This document shows, piece after piece, positions 29,058 to 38,657 of a stretch of DNA of 64,000 bases (positions within the stretch are counted from its first letter, which is position 1; each line of letters begins with the position of its first letter). Under the pieces are notes generated by a model that searched no databases, was not told where the DNA came from, and saw only the letters and a program-made list of their open reading frames with translations. The position numbers and the translations under genes are program-made. This DNA is from Rhizobiales bacterium 65-79 (GTDB taxonomy: Bacteria; Pseudomonadota; Alphaproteobacteria; Rhizobiales; Rhizobiaceae), in NCBI GenBank assembly GCA_001896885.1, contig MKRJ01000023.1, positions 1 through 64,000 on the forward strand. Reading direction: 5' to 3'.

Positions 29058-29765
29058 ATGGGGGGCATCAAGGGCATCCTGTTCGACAAGGACGGAACGC
29101 TGATCGACTTCGACCGGACCTGGTTCGAAGTCGCCGACCTGATGGCGCTGAAGGCGGCGAACGGCTCGCGCAGCCGCGCCGACCATCTGCTGGTGGAGGC
29201 CGGCTACGATTTCGGGCTGCGACGCTTCAAAGCGGATTCGGTTTTCGCGGCGGGCACGAACGCCGACCTGATCGCGCTCTGGTATCCGGGCCAGTCGCCG
29301 GGCGAGCGGCGATCGACCATCGAGGAATATGACCGCTTCGTCGGGGAGAACGCCTCGGCCAAGCCCTATGGCTTGCCCGGCGTGAAGGACACGATCGAAA
29401 AGCTGCACCGGCAGGGCTACCGGATGGGCGTCGCCACCAATGATTCGACCAAGGGCGCGGAGCAGACACTCGCCGCGCTCGGCATGTCGCAGCTCTTCGA
29501 CGCGGCCTATGGCTATGACGCCGTCGCCAATCCGAAGCCGGCGCCGGATACCGTGCGCGCGTTCTGCGATCTCACGGGGTGCAAGGCTTCCGAGGTGGCG
29601 ATGGTCGGCGACAACCGGCACGACATGGAGATGGCGCGCGCCGCCGGCGTCGGCATGGCGATCGGCGTGTTGAGCGGCAACGGCACGCGCGAGACGCTCT
29701 CTCCGCTCGCCGACATCCTCATCGGCTCGGTCGCCGATTTGCCGGGCCTGCTCTCCGGCCGGTAG
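29058..29765 (+). CDS. HAD family phosphatase, phosphoglycolate phosphatase-like
   Basis: A 235-residue haloacid dehalogenase-type hydrolase. Motif I is LFDKDGTLIDFD (nucleophile Asp), motif II lies around ATNDSTKG, and motif IV is MVGDNRHDMEMA. A helical cap of about 70 residues follows motif I, as in Gph. The substrate is not certain; 2-phosphoglycolate is the family default. Starts 5 nt after the pgi stop, suggesting one transcript. Its 3' end meets the DUF924 gene three nt away. Confidence 0.85.
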   Translation: MGGIKGILFDKDGTLIDFDRTWFEVADLMALKAANGSRSRADHLLVEAGYDFGLRRFKADSVFAAGTNADLIALWYPGQSPGERRSTIEEYDRFVGENASAKPYGLPGVKDTIEKLHRQGYRMGVATNDSTKGAEQTLAALGMSQLFDAAYGYDAVANPKPAPDTVRAFCDLTGCKASEVAMVGDNRHDMEMARAAGVGMAIGVLSGNGTRETLSPLADILIGSVADLPGLLSGR

Positions 29766-29768
29766 GCG

Positions 29769-30320
29769 CTACTGCCCGAACCCTTCGTGGTTCAGGAGAA
29801 AGACGCGCTCGGCCGGCGTGCTCTCGCGGCCGAGCACCCTGTTGCGGTGAGGGAAGCGGCCGAACTTGGCGACGATGTCGCGATGCTCGATCGCGTATTT
29901 CTCGTTCTTGCCCGCGTCCTGTTCGCGAAACAGCGCGACGGAGCGCTCCTGGTCGGCGAGAATCTCGCTGTGCATGAAGGGCATGTAGAGGAACTGTTTC
30001 TCGGTCTCGCTCAACTTTTCGTCCAGCCTCTTCGCCAGGGCCCTGCGGGCAATATCGATCGCGAGATCGTCGGTGGCGAAAGCCTCCGCCCTGCCGCGGA
30101 ACATGTTGCGCGGGAACTGGTCGAGCGCGATGACGGCCGCGAGCGCCGCGCGCGGATCATCGAAAGCCGCCGCCGGGACCTTCGTGCGAACCTCCCGGTA
30201 GAGCGGCTCGAAACGGGCACCGATCGCCGCGTCGGTCGCATCCTTTCGGGTGAACCAGTCTTCCTCTGAAAGTTCGCCGAACCAGAAGGACAGGATGTCC
30301 TCCACCCAGTTTTCCTGCAT
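29769..30320 (-). CDS. DUF924 family protein
   Basis: A 183-residue helical protein with the DUF924 signature: ILSFWFGE at the start, VIALDQFPRNMFRG in the middle, FLYMPFMHSE and FGRFPHRNRVLGR near the end. The family is structurally TPR-like; its function is unknown. Divergent from dppA with a 152-nt gap. Convergent to the HAD gene. Confidence 0.87.
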   Translation of the reverse strand: MQENWVEDILSFWFGELSEEDWFTRKDATDAAIGARFEPLYREVRTKVPAAAFDDPRAALAAVIALDQFPRNMFRGRAEAFATDDLAIDIARRALAKRLDEKLSETEKQFLYMPFMHSEILADQERSVALFREQDAGKNEKYAIEHRDIVAKFGRFPHRNRVLGRESTPAERVFLLNHEGFGQ

Positions 30321-30472
30321 TGTCCGTCCTTCATTTCGCCGCCTGCGGGGTACCTTGCCGGGCAGAGCCTGCTCCGCCCGCCGGGAGTTCCCATGGCTTC
30401 CGAACGGTGCTTATATGGAAATCCGCGCGCCGGACAAGCAGCCGGGCGACAATGATGAATGGGGAGTTCTCA

Positions 30473-32065
30473 ATGAAAAAAATGGGTTTCATGGCGGCGA
30501 TGCTTGCCGCGACGCTTCTGAGCGGCGCGGCAAGCGCCAAGACGCTGGTCTATTGCTCGGAAGGATCACCCGAGGGCTTCGACCCGGGCCTCTACACGGC
30601 GGGAACAACCTTCGACGCCTCGTCGCGTCCGGTCTACAACCGGCTGGTCGAGTTCAAGCGCGGCACGACGGAGACCATTCCAGGCCTGGCAGAGAAATGG
30701 GATGTTTCGGACGACGGGCTGCAATACACCTTCCACCTGCGCAAGGGCGTGAAGTTCCAGACGACGGACTTCTTCAAGCCGACCCGGGATTTCGATGCCG
30801 ATGACGTGCTGTTCACCTTCGAACGCATGCTCGACAAGAAGAACCCCTGGTACAATTACGCCGGCGGTCAGTGGGAATATTTCGACGCGATGTCGATGCC
30901 CTCGCTCATCAAGAGCATCGAAAAGGTCGACGACCAGACCGTGAAATTCACGCTCAACCATCCGGAAGCGCCGTTCATCGCCAATATGGCCATGGATTTC
31001 GCCTCCATCATGTCGAAGGAATATGCCGACAAGCTCGCCAAGGACGGCCACAAGGAAATGCTGAACCAGCAGCCGCTCGGCACCGGCCCGTTCCAGTTCG
31101 TCGGCTACCAGAAGGACGCCGTGATCCGTTACAAGGCCAACCCGGACTACTGGGGCGGCAAGCCGGCGATCGACGATCTCGTCTTCGCCATCACGACCGA
31201 CGCGGGCGTGCGCTACCAGAAACTGCAGGCCGGCGAATGCCAGATCATGGCCTATCCGGCACCGGCCGACGTCGCGGCGATGAAGAAGAACGACAAGCTG
31301 ACCGTGATGGAGCAGAACGGCCTCAACGTGGCCTACATGTCCTACAACACGACGGAGAAGCCCTTCGACAACGTCAAGGTCCGCAAGGCGCTCAACATGG
31401 CCGTCAACAAGAAGGCCATCATAGACGCCGTCTATCAGGGCTCCGGCACAGCCGCGATCAACCCCATCCCGCCGACCATGTGGGGCTACAACAAGGACGT
31501 GAAGGACGATCCCTACGATCCGGACGCGGCCAAGAAGATGCTGGAGGAAGCCGGCGTCAAGGACCTCCACATGAAGATCTGGGCGATGCCCGTGCAGCGG
31601 CCCTACATGCCGAACGCCCGCCGCACCGCGGAACTGATCCAGTCGGATTTCTCCAAGATCGGCGTCACCGCGGATATCGTGACCTATGAATGGGGCGAAT
31701 ACCTCAAGCGCGCCGGCCAGAAGGATCATGACGGTGCCGTTATCCTGGGCTGGACCGGCGACAATGGCGATCCGGACAATTTCATGGCCACGCTGCTCGG
31801 CTGCGACGGCGTCGGCACGTCGAACAACACGGCCGAATTCTGCTACAAGCCCTACGAGGACCTGATCCAGAAGGCCAAGAGGGTTTCCGACCAGGCCGAG
31901 CGCGCCAAGCTCTACGAGCAGGCCGAAGTCATCTTCAAGGAACAGGCCCCCTGGCTGACCATCGCGCACTCGGTCGTCTTCATGCCGATGCTCAAGTCGG
32001 TCAAGAACTACAAGATGGACCCGCTCGGCTCGCACCGCTTCGACGGCGTCGACATCACCGAGTAA
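30473..32065 (+). CDS. dppA: peptide ABC transporter substrate-binding protein (DppA-like)
   Basis: A periplasmic family 5 binding protein of 530 residues, with signal peptide MKKMGFMAAMLAATLLSGAASA. Mature features: TLVYCSEGSPEGFDPGLYTAG, the LVEFKRGTTETIPGLAEKWDVS block, ADDVLFTFERML and QPLGTGPFQFVGY, all as in DppA. ATG 30473 follows GGGGAG at 6 nt. First gene of a complete dppABCDF operon; a stable hairpin follows it. Confidence 0.93.
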   Translation: MKKMGFMAAMLAATLLSGAASAKTLVYCSEGSPEGFDPGLYTAGTTFDASSRPVYNRLVEFKRGTTETIPGLAEKWDVSDDGLQYTFHLRKGVKFQTTDFFKPTRDFDADDVLFTFERMLDKKNPWYNYAGGQWEYFDAMSMPSLIKSIEKVDDQTVKFTLNHPEAPFIANMAMDFASIMSKEYADKLAKDGHKEMLNQQPLGTGPFQFVGYQKDAVIRYKANPDYWGGKPAIDDLVFAITTDAGVRYQKLQAGECQIMAYPAPADVAAMKKNDKLTVMEQNGLNVAYMSYNTTEKPFDNVKVRKALNMAVNKKAIIDAVYQGSGTAAINPIPPTMWGYNKDVKDDPYDPDAAKKMLEEAGVKDLHMKIWAMPVQRPYMPNARRTAELIQSDFSKIGVTADIVTYEWGEYLKRAGQKDHDGAVILGWTGDNGDPDNFMATLLGCDGVGTSNNTAEFCYKPYEDLIQKAKRVSDQAERAKLYEQAEVIFKEQAPWLTIAHSVVFMPMLKSVKNYKMDPLGSHRFDGVDITE

Positions 32066-32077
32066 ACCAGGAAACGA

Positions 32078-32141
32078 TCGTGCCGGCCAAGCGCACGCCA
32101 TGCCTTTCCGCCTCACGGCGGGAAGGCGTGAGCCGGCACGA
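32078..32141 (+). terminator. large hairpin between dppA and dppB
   Basis: Outer arms TCGTGCCGGC (32078-32087) and GCCGGCACGA (32132-32141) pair fully; an inner stem GCCTTTCCGCC with GGCGGGAAGGC around TCAC pairs with one G-U. No U-run follows. The structure could protect the dppA mRNA 3' end or reduce readthrough, so that binding protein exceeds permease. This is a common layout in ABC operons. Confidence 0.65.
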
Positions 32142-32163
32142 CATTCGGTTTTGAAGAAACGGG

Positions 32164-33174
32164 ATGCTCCGCTTTATCCTGGTCAAGATCGGCCTGCTCA
32201 TCCCCACCTTCATCGGCGTGGCGATCGCGGCCTTCGGCTTCGTCCGGCTGCTGCCGGGAGATCCCGTCCTGCTGCTCGCGGGCGAGCACGGCGTCAGCCC
32301 CGCGCGGCATGCGGAATTGATGCACCAGTACGGCTTCGACCGGCCGATGTGGCTGCAGTTCCTCGATTTCCTCTGGCATGTGATGCAGGGAGACCTCGGC
32401 GTCTCGATCGCGACGAAGCGGCCGGTCATCAGCGAGTTCATGGCGCTGTTCCCGGCGACGCTGGAGCTTTCCATATGCGCCATCATCTTCGCCGTGGTGC
32501 TCGGTATTCCCGCCGGCATCCTCGCCGCGACGAGGCGCGGCTCATGGGCCGATCAGACGATCATGGGCACCGCGCTCGTCGGCTATTCCATGCCGATCTT
32601 CTGGTGGGGGCTGCTGCTCATCATACTGTTTTCAGGCATCCTTCACTGGACGCCCGTCTCGGGACGCATTTCGCTGATGTACTTTTTCCCGCCGGTGACG
32701 GGCTTCATGCTGATCGACAGCCTGCTTTCCGGCCAGAAGGGTGCGTTCGAATCCGCCGTCTCGCATCTCATCCTGCCGACCGTCGTGCTCGGCACGATCC
32801 CGCTCGCGGTGATCGCGCGGCAGACGCGCTCGGCCATGCTCGAAGTGCTCGGCGAGGATTATGTGCGCACCGCCCGCGCCAAGGGGCTGTCGCCGGTGCG
32901 CGTCGTTTCTGTCCATGCGCTGCGCAACGCGCTCATTCCCGTCATCACGACGATCGGGCTGCAGGTCGGTGTCCTGATGGCCGGCGCGATCCTGACGGAA
33001 ACCATCTTCTCCTGGCCAGGCGTCGGCAAGTGGATGGTCGATTCCATCTTCCGCCGCGATTATCCGGCGGTGCAGGGCGGCCTGCTCCTGATCGCCATCA
33101 TCGTCATGGTCGTGAATTTGATCGTCGACCTGCTCTACGGCCTGGTGAACCCCAGGGTCAGGCATGGCAGGTGA
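32164..33174 (+). CDS. dppB: peptide ABC transporter permease DppB
   Basis: A 336-residue inner-membrane permease with six predicted spans; MLRFILVKIGLLIPTFIGV begins the first. The EAA loop facing the ATPase is VRTARAKGLSPVRVV near residue 240. The motifs LGIPAGILAATRRGSWAD and FSWPGVGKWMVDSI are typical of DppB. Followed by dppC after 4 nt. Confidence 0.94.
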   Translation: MLRFILVKIGLLIPTFIGVAIAAFGFVRLLPGDPVLLLAGEHGVSPARHAELMHQYGFDRPMWLQFLDFLWHVMQGDLGVSIATKRPVISEFMALFPATLELSICAIIFAVVLGIPAGILAATRRGSWADQTIMGTALVGYSMPIFWWGLLLIILFSGILHWTPVSGRISLMYFFPPVTGFMLIDSLLSGQKGAFESAVSHLILPTVVLGTIPLAVIARQTRSAMLEVLGEDYVRTARAKGLSPVRVVSVHALRNALIPVITTIGLQVGVLMAGAILTETIFSWPGVGKWMVDSIFRRDYPAVQGGLLLIAIIVMVVNLIVDLLYGLVNPRVRHGR

Positions 33175-33178
33175 AGGG

Positions 33179-34090
33179 ATGAGCGCAACTGCCGAACCCG
33201 TCCAAACAGACACCCGCCGTACCGGGCGGCTGGCGCTCGCCGCCGAGTTCTGGGCCTATTTCAGCGAGAACCGCGGCGCGGTGATCGGCCTTTATTTTTT
33301 CATCTTCATCTGCCTCGTCGCCATCTTCGCCGGATTCCTCGCGCCGCACGGGCCGGACGACCAGTTCCGCGACGCGCTCCTGAAGCCGCCCGTCTTTCAG
33401 GAGGGCGGCGAATGGCGTTTCCTGCTCGGCACCGACGCGGTCGGCCGCGACGTGCTCTCGCGCATCATCTTCGGTAGCCGCTACTCGCTTTTCGTCGGCT
33501 GCGTCGTCGTCTCGGTGGCGCTCGTGGTCGGCATTCTGGTCGGGCTCGTCGCCGGCTTCGTCGGCGGCTGGGTCGACACGCTCGTCATGCGCGTGATGGA
33601 CATCATCCTCGCCTTCCCGAGCCTGCTTCTGGCGCTGGCGCTGGTCGCCATCCTCGGTCCCAGCCTGACGAACGCCATGATCGCCATCGCCATCGTGCAG
33701 CAGCCGCATTATGTCCGCCTGACGCGGGCGGCGGTGCTGGGAGAAAAGCACCGCGATTACGTCACTGCGGCGAAGGTAGCCGGCGTGCGGCCGCTCCGGC
33801 TGATGTTCGTCACCATCCTGCCGAACTGCCTGGCGCCGCTGATCGTGCAGGCCGCGCTTTCCTTCTCGAACGCCATCCTCGACGCCGCGGCGCTCGGCTT
33901 CCTCGGCATGGGCGCGCAACCGCCGACGCCGGAATGGGGCACGATGCTGGCCGAGGCGCGCGAATTCATCCTGCGCGCCTGGTGGGTCGTGACGATGCCG
34001 GGCGTCGCCATCCTGCTCACCGTCCTCGCCATCAATCTCATGGGCGACGGACTGCGCGACGCGCTCGATCCCAAGCTGAAGAGGTCGTGA
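33179..34090 (+). CDS. dppC: peptide ABC transporter permease DppC
   Basis: The second permease subunit, about 303 residues: an N-terminal span (VIGLYFFIFICLVAIFAGFLAP), the periplasmic LLGTDAVGRDVLSRIIFGSR, five more spans, and the EAA loop DYVTAAKVAGVRPLRLM. ATG 33179 is chosen, as AGGTGA lies just upstream; ATG 33164 would overlap dppB. Confidence 0.93.
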   Translation: MSATAEPVQTDTRRTGRLALAAEFWAYFSENRGAVIGLYFFIFICLVAIFAGFLAPHGPDDQFRDALLKPPVFQEGGEWRFLLGTDAVGRDVLSRIIFGSRYSLFVGCVVVSVALVVGILVGLVAGFVGGWVDTLVMRVMDIILAFPSLLLALALVAILGPSLTNAMIAIAIVQQPHYVRLTRAAVLGEKHRDYVTAAKVAGVRPLRLMFVTILPNCLAPLIVQAALSFSNAILDAAALGFLGMGAQPPTPEWGTMLAEAREFILRAWWVVTMPGVAILLTVLAINLMGDGLRDALDPKLKRS

Positions 34091-34092
34091 GG

Positions 34093-35091
34093 ATGCCGCT
34101 TCTCGACATCGAAAACCTGACGGTCGAATTCGACACAGCCCATGGGCCTTTCCGGGCGGTCGACGGCGTGTCGTTTTCGGTCGACGAAAGCGAGGTGCTG
34201 GCGATCGTCGGCGAATCCGGCTCTGGCAAGTCCGTTTCCATGCTGGCCGTCATGGGCCTGCTGCCATGGACGGCGAAGGTCAGCGCCGACCGCATGGAAT
34301 TCGCCGGGCGCGACCTCTTGACCATGAGCGGCCGCGAGCGGCGAACCATCATCGGCCGCGACATCTCGATGATATTCCAGGAGCCGATGTCGAGCCTGAA
34401 CCCGTGCTTCACGGTGGGCTTCCAGCTTTCCGAAGCGATCAAGACGCATCTGGCGCTCGGCCGGCGCGCGCGCAAGGAGCGCACCATCGACCTGCTTCGG
34501 CAGGTCGGCATCCCGGCGCCGGAGAAGCGGCTTTCATCCTTCCCGCATCAGCTTTCCGGCGGCATGAACCAGCGCGTCATGATCGCCATGGCGATCGCCT
34601 GCAATCCCAGGCTCCTGATCGCCGACGAGCCGACGACGGCGCTCGACGTCACCATCCAGGCACAGATCCTCGACCTGCTGCTGAAACTCCAGCGCGACAC
34701 GAAGATGGCGCTAGTGCTGATCACGCACGACATGGGCGTGGTGGCCGAGACGGCCGAACGGGTTTCCGTGCAATATGCCGGCCAGAAGGTCGAGGAACAG
34801 CGTGTGCGGCCGCTCTTCGAGGATCCGCACCATCCCTATACGGCCGCGCTTTTGTCCGCTCTTCCTGAGCGTGCCTCGACACGCCACCTGCCTTCGATCC
34901 CGGGCATGGTGCCGGGCCAGTTCGACAGGCCGCCGGGCTGCCTCTTCACGCCGCGCTGCAAATTCGCCACCGAACTCTGCCGCGAAGTCGTGCCGCCCCG
35001 GCAGCGCAGCGAACTCGGCCAGGCGCTCTGCCACTACCCGCTTCAGCACGGCGTGCCGAAGGACCATCCCGCGAAGGGGCTGGCGGCATGA
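34093..35091 (+). CDS. dppD: peptide ABC transporter ATPase DppD
   Basis: One of two nucleotide-binding subunits, 332 residues. Walker A is [10 protein letters not shown], the signature [15 protein letters not shown], and Walker [13 protein letters not shown]. The C-terminal oligopeptide-transporter domain has the cysteine cluster [16 protein letters not shown], typical of Dpp/Opp ATPases, some of which bind a 4Fe-4S cluster there. Begins 2 nt after dppC and overlaps dppF by 4 nt. Confidence 0.94.
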   Translation: MPLLDIENLTVEFDTAHGPFRAVDGVSFSVDESEVLAIVGESGSGKSVSMLAVMGLLPWTAKVSADRMEFAGRDLLTMSGRERRTIIGRDISMIFQEPMSSLNPCFTVGFQLSEAIKTHLALGRRARKERTIDLLRQVGIPAPEKRLSSFPHQLSGGMNQRVMIAMAIACNPRLLIADEPTTALDVTIQAQILDLLLKLQRDTKMALVLITHDMGVVAETAERVSVQYAGQKVEEQRVRPLFEDPHHPYTAALLSALPERASTRHLPSIPGMVPGQFDRPPGCLFTPRCKFATELCREVVPPRQRSELGQALCHYPLQHGVPKDHPAKGLAA

Positions 35092-36113
35092 ACGGCGATA
35101 CCGTCCTGGAGGCAAAGGACCTCGCGCGCTATTATCCGGTGCATCGAGGCGCGTTCGCCAAGCCGGTCGAACTGAAGGCGCTCGACGGTGCGAGCTTCAC
35201 GCTCGAGCGCCGGAAGACGCTTGCGGTGGTCGGCGAATCCGGCTGCGGGAAATCGACGCTCGCCAGGCTCGTCACCATGATCGAGCCGCCCACGAGGGGC
35301 GAACTCAGGATCACCGGCATCGATGTCGCAACGGCCCGCGCAAAGGCGCTCAGGCAGCTGCGCAGCAAGGTGCAGATCGTCTTCCAGAATCCCTACGGCT
35401 CGCTCAATCCCCGGCAGAAGATCGGAGCCGCGCTGGAGGAGCCGCTTCTGGTGAATACGAGGCTGCCGGCCTCAGAACGGCGGGAGCGCGCACGCGCCAT
35501 GATGACGGCCGTCGGTCTGCGCCGGGAGCATTACGACCGCTATCCGCACATGTTCTCGGGCGGCCAGCGGCAGCGCATCGCAATCGCCCGCGCGCTGATG
35601 CTCGATCCGGAGATCCTGGTGCTGGACGAGCCGGTCTCGGCACTCGACGTGTCGATCCAGGCGCAGGTGCTGAACCTGCTTCACGACATGCAGGAGCGGA
35701 TGAACCTCGCCTACATGTTCATCAGCCACGACCTCTCCGTCGTGCGGCACATCGCCGACAGCGTGATGGTGATGTATCTCGGCCGCCCGGTCGAGCACGG
35801 GCCGCGCGAGGCGATCTTCGCCAATCCGCAGCATCCCTATACGCGCGCGCTGCTTTCGGCGACGCCGGTCGCCGATCCCAAGCGCAAGAAGGAGCGGATC
35901 GTGCTGAAGGGCGAACTGCCCTCGCCCATCTCGCCGCCTTCGGGCTGCCCGTTCCATCCGCGCTGTCCGCTCGCCTTCGATCGCTGCACGGTCGAGGAGC
36001 CGAAGCTCAAGCCCTCGCGCGGCGTCCTGGTCTCCTGCCATGCGGTCGAGGAAGGGAGAACGGGCGGCGCGGCGGTCGATGGCGCCATGGTCGAGGAAGC
36101 GGCAATCCGGTAG
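35088..36113 (+). CDS. dppF: peptide ABC transporter ATPase DppF
   Basis: The second nucleotide-binding subunit, 341 residues. Walker A is GESGCGKSTLA, the signature FSGGQRQRIAIARAL, Walker B ILVLDEPVSALD. The C-terminal SGCPFHPRCPLAFDRC carries the usual cysteines. The ATG overlaps the dppD stop. A Gly/Ala-rich tail of about 25 residues after SCHAVEEG looks variable. Confidence 0.94.
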   Translation: MNGDTVLEAKDLARYYPVHRGAFAKPVELKALDGASFTLERRKTLAVVGESGCGKSTLARLVTMIEPPTRGELRITGIDVATARAKALRQLRSKVQIVFQNPYGSLNPRQKIGAALEEPLLVNTRLPASERRERARAMMTAVGLRREHYDRYPHMFSGGQRQRIAIARALMLDPEILVLDEPVSALDVSIQAQVLNLLHDMQERMNLAYMFISHDLSVVRHIADSVMVMYLGRPVEHGPREAIFANPQHPYTRALLSATPVADPKRKKERIVLKGELPSPISPPSGCPFHPRCPLAFDRCTVEEPKLKPSRGVLVSCHAVEEGRTGGAAVDGAMVEEAAIR

Positions 36114-36212
36114 CGAAGCCCGGTCCCGCCTTCGCCTTCCGGACAGTTCCCATCCGACACGCACCGCCCTAGATTGCAGGTCATTGTTGAAACGCTTCAT
36201 GGAGAATGTCGC

Positions 36213-36728
36213 ATGGGCAAGGATGACGCAAAGAAACTCCGCAACGCTCCGCTGGCCACGCCGAGCAGCCTCGGTTCGAATGCGGCCAAGGACATAGCGG
36301 CCAGCCTCACCGCTCTTCTCGCCGATGTCTTTGCCCTCTACGTCAAGACCAAGAATTTCCACTGGCACATGTCGGGCCCGCATTTCCGCGACTATCACCT
36401 GCTGCTCGACGAGCACGGGGCGCAGATATTCGCCATGACCGACGACATCGCCGAACGGGCGCGCAAGGTCGGCGGCACGACGCTGCGCTCGATCGGGCAA
36501 ATCTCCAAGCTGCAGCGCATTCCCGACAATGACGCCGAGTTCGTGACGCCGGAGGACATGCTGGCCGAGCTCAAGGAAGACAATCTGAAGCTGACGCAGA
36601 TCATGCGCGAGGTCCATGATCTGTGCGACGAGCATGGGGACGTCGCCACGGCCAGCATGCTGGAGAACTGGATAGACGAATCCGAACGCCGCACCTGGTT
36701 CCTGTTCGAGACCGGACGGCGGATCTAG
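36213..36728 (+). CDS. dps: Dps family DNA-binding ferritin-like protein
   Basis: A 171-residue mini-ferritin that stores iron, uses peroxide and protects DNA in starvation. The inter-subunit ferroxidase ligands match E. coli Dps with an offset of one: His50 (NFHWHMSG), His62, Asp66 (LLLDEHG), Asp77 and Glu81. The N-terminus has lysines that may touch DNA. ATG 36213 follows GGAGAATGTCGC. Separate from dppF by 99 nt. OxyR- or Fur-type sites were not evident. Confidence 0.92.
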   Translation: MGKDDAKKLRNAPLATPSSLGSNAAKDIAASLTALLADVFALYVKTKNFHWHMSGPHFRDYHLLLDEHGAQIFAMTDDIAERARKVGGTTLRSIGQISKLQRIPDNDAEFVTPEDMLAELKEDNLKLTQIMREVHDLCDEHGDVATASMLENWIDESERRTWFLFETGRRI

Positions 36729-36749
36729 AAACCGTCCGCGCTTCGAGCC

Positions 36750-37052
36750 GGTGCGTCCTTCGAGGCTCGCCCTTCGGGCTCGCACCTCAGGATGAGGGAG
36801 AGCGGTGTTCGCCTCACCTCTCAGGATGAGGGGACGATGCTTCGTTCACGCCTCAAGACGGGGATGTACTCGCGTCTCGACACTCGCCTGCGGCCTTGCA
36901 GGCTTGGCTCCTTATCGAAACGCGGTGTTTTAGACACGCTGCACTTCAGGATGAGGTCCCGGCACGAACCTTCCCCATCCTGAGGTGCGAGCCCCCGGTT
37001 CTTGCCTTTGGCAAGCCCGAGGACAGGCTCCGCGAGCCTTGAAGGACGCACC
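36750..37052. repeat. type E intergenic repeat filling the dps-ligase gap
   Basis: A 300-nt stretch without a gene, bounded by inverted copies of GGTGCGTCCTTCGAGGCTCG (36750-36769; right copy 37033-37052 with one mismatch). Internal segments such as CACCTCAGGATGAGG and TCAGGATGAGGGGA repeat in both orientations. The right end stops 7 nt short of the DNA ligase stop codon. This looks like a mosaic of short mobile repeats of the rhizobial type. Confidence 0.75.
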
Positions 37053-37058
37053 GCTTTC

Positions 37059-38657
37059 TCAATCCAGCAGCGCCTGCAGCGTCTCGATGCGGTCGGCCTC
37101 GTTGGCGGGCTTGTCCCAGCGCAGCCGCGAGATGCGGGGAAAGCGCATCGCGACGCCCGATCGGTGGCGCTTCGATCGCGCCAGTCCCTCGAAGGCTATC
37201 TCCAGCACCAGCCCGTGGCGCGGCTCGGCGCGCACCGAGCGCACCGGGCCGAAACGCTCGATCGTATTGTCGCGGACATATTTGTCGAGCTGCCTCAGTT
37301 CCTCGTCGGTAAAGCCGAAATAGGCCTTGCCGACCGGCACCAGCTCGGGCGCATCATCCGGTCCCGACCAGACGCCGAAAGTGAAGTCGGAATAGAAGCT
37401 CGAGCGCTTGCCGTGGCCGCGCTGAGCGTACATCAGCACCGCGTCGACCACGTGAGGGTCGCGCTTCCATTTGAACCACGGCCCTTTCGGCCGGCCCGGC
37501 ACATAGGATGAATCCAGCCGCTTCAGCATGACGCCCTCGATGATCGGATGCGGCGGTTCGTGCCGCATCGCGTCGAGCTCAGCCCAATCGTCGAAGGGCA
37601 CGACCGGCGAAAGGTCGAAGCGCGAGGGATCGAGGGTTCCGACGAAAGCCTCCAGCCGCTTGCGCCGCTCGATGAACGGCAGGGGCCGGACATCCTCCTT
37701 TCCCTCCTGCAGGATATCGTAGCAGCGGACGAAAACCGGATATTGCTGGACGATCTTCGCCGGCACGGTCTTGCGATTCAGGCGCTGCTGCAGGTCGGAG
37801 AAGGTGCCGGTATGCTCCGGCAGACGGCCGACCAGAAGCTCGCCGTCGAGCGCCGCCTCGAAATCCATCGCCTCCAGAAGATCGGGGAAAGCGCCGGAAA
37901 TATCGTCGCCGGTGCGGGAATAGAGGCGCCGCACTCCCCTCTCGGCGACGGCCTGGACACGGATGCCGTCCCATTTCCACTCGGCCGCGTAATCCGGCGG
38001 AGCGATCTTCTCGAGATCGCCGTCCTGCACCGGGTTCGACAGCATGACCGGGCGAAAGGGCGCGGCGGCCGACAGTTCCGGCTTGCCGGCCTTGCCGGTC
38101 AGCCAGTCGAAGAGTTCGCGATAGGGCGGCTTCAGGCCATGCCAGAGTTCCTCGATCTCGACCACGTCGACGCCGCCGAAATCCGCCAGCGCCTGCTTGG
38201 CGAGCCTCGCCGAGACGCCGATGCGCAAGCCGCCGGTGACGAGCTTGATGGTGGCGAAACGCTCCGAGATCGTCATCCGGTCGAGCAGGCGCGCCAGGAT
38301 GGCCGGACCATCGGCGCGGCCGGCCGAGCGCAATTGCGCCACCGCATCGGACAAGCGGACGGAAATGCCTTCCGTCTCGTCTTCGGGGCCCGGCCAGACC
38401 AGCGACACGGTCTCCGCTAGGTCGCCGACATAGTCATAGGAATAGGCGAAGAGCACCGGGTCCATGCGCTCCATCACCAGCGCGCGCAGCATGGCGGGCT
38501 TGACCGAGGGGATGTCGAGGTCGCCGGTGACGGCGGCGAGCGCGAGGCCGCGGTCGGGATCGGGCGTGGCCCGGAAATAGTCGACGAGCAGCCTCAGCTT
38601 GCCGTTGCGCGACGGCGTCAGCACGAGACGGTCGAGGAGTTCGGCGAAGGCCTTCAT
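37059..38657 (-). CDS. ligB: ligase-associated ATP-dependent DNA ligase
   Basis: Seals nicks using ATP. The 532-residue protein has an N-terminal helical DNA-binding domain, the nucleotidyltransferase domain with the adenylated lysine in AEWKWDGIRVQ near residue 237, ALDGELLVG, GVMLKRLDSSYVPGR, and a C-terminal OB fold with PVGKAYFGFTDEEL. It is the ligase of the bacterial four-gene set Exo-Lig-Lhr-PdeM. ATG 38657 overlaps the exonuclease stop by 1 nt. Confidence 0.93.
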   Translation of the reverse strand: MKAFAELLDRLVLTPSRNGKLRLLVDYFRATPDPDRGLALAAVTGDLDIPSVKPAMLRALVMERMDPVLFAYSYDYVGDLAETVSLVWPGPEDETEGISVRLSDAVAQLRSAGRADGPAILARLLDRMTISERFATIKLVTGGLRIGVSARLAKQALADFGGVDVVEIEELWHGLKPPYRELFDWLTGKAGKPELSAAAPFRPVMLSNPVQDGDLEKIAPPDYAAEWKWDGIRVQAVAERGVRRLYSRTGDDISGAFPDLLEAMDFEAALDGELLVGRLPEHTGTFSDLQQRLNRKTVPAKIVQQYPVFVRCYDILQEGKEDVRPLPFIERRKRLEAFVGTLDPSRFDLSPVVPFDDWAELDAMRHEPPHPIIEGVMLKRLDSSYVPGRPKGPWFKWKRDPHVVDAVLMYAQRGHGKRSSFYSDFTFGVWSGPDDAPELVPVGKAYFGFTDEELRQLDKYVRDNTIERFGPVRSVRAEPRHGLVLEIAFEGLARSKRHRSGVAMRFPRISRLRWDKPANEADRIETLQALLD

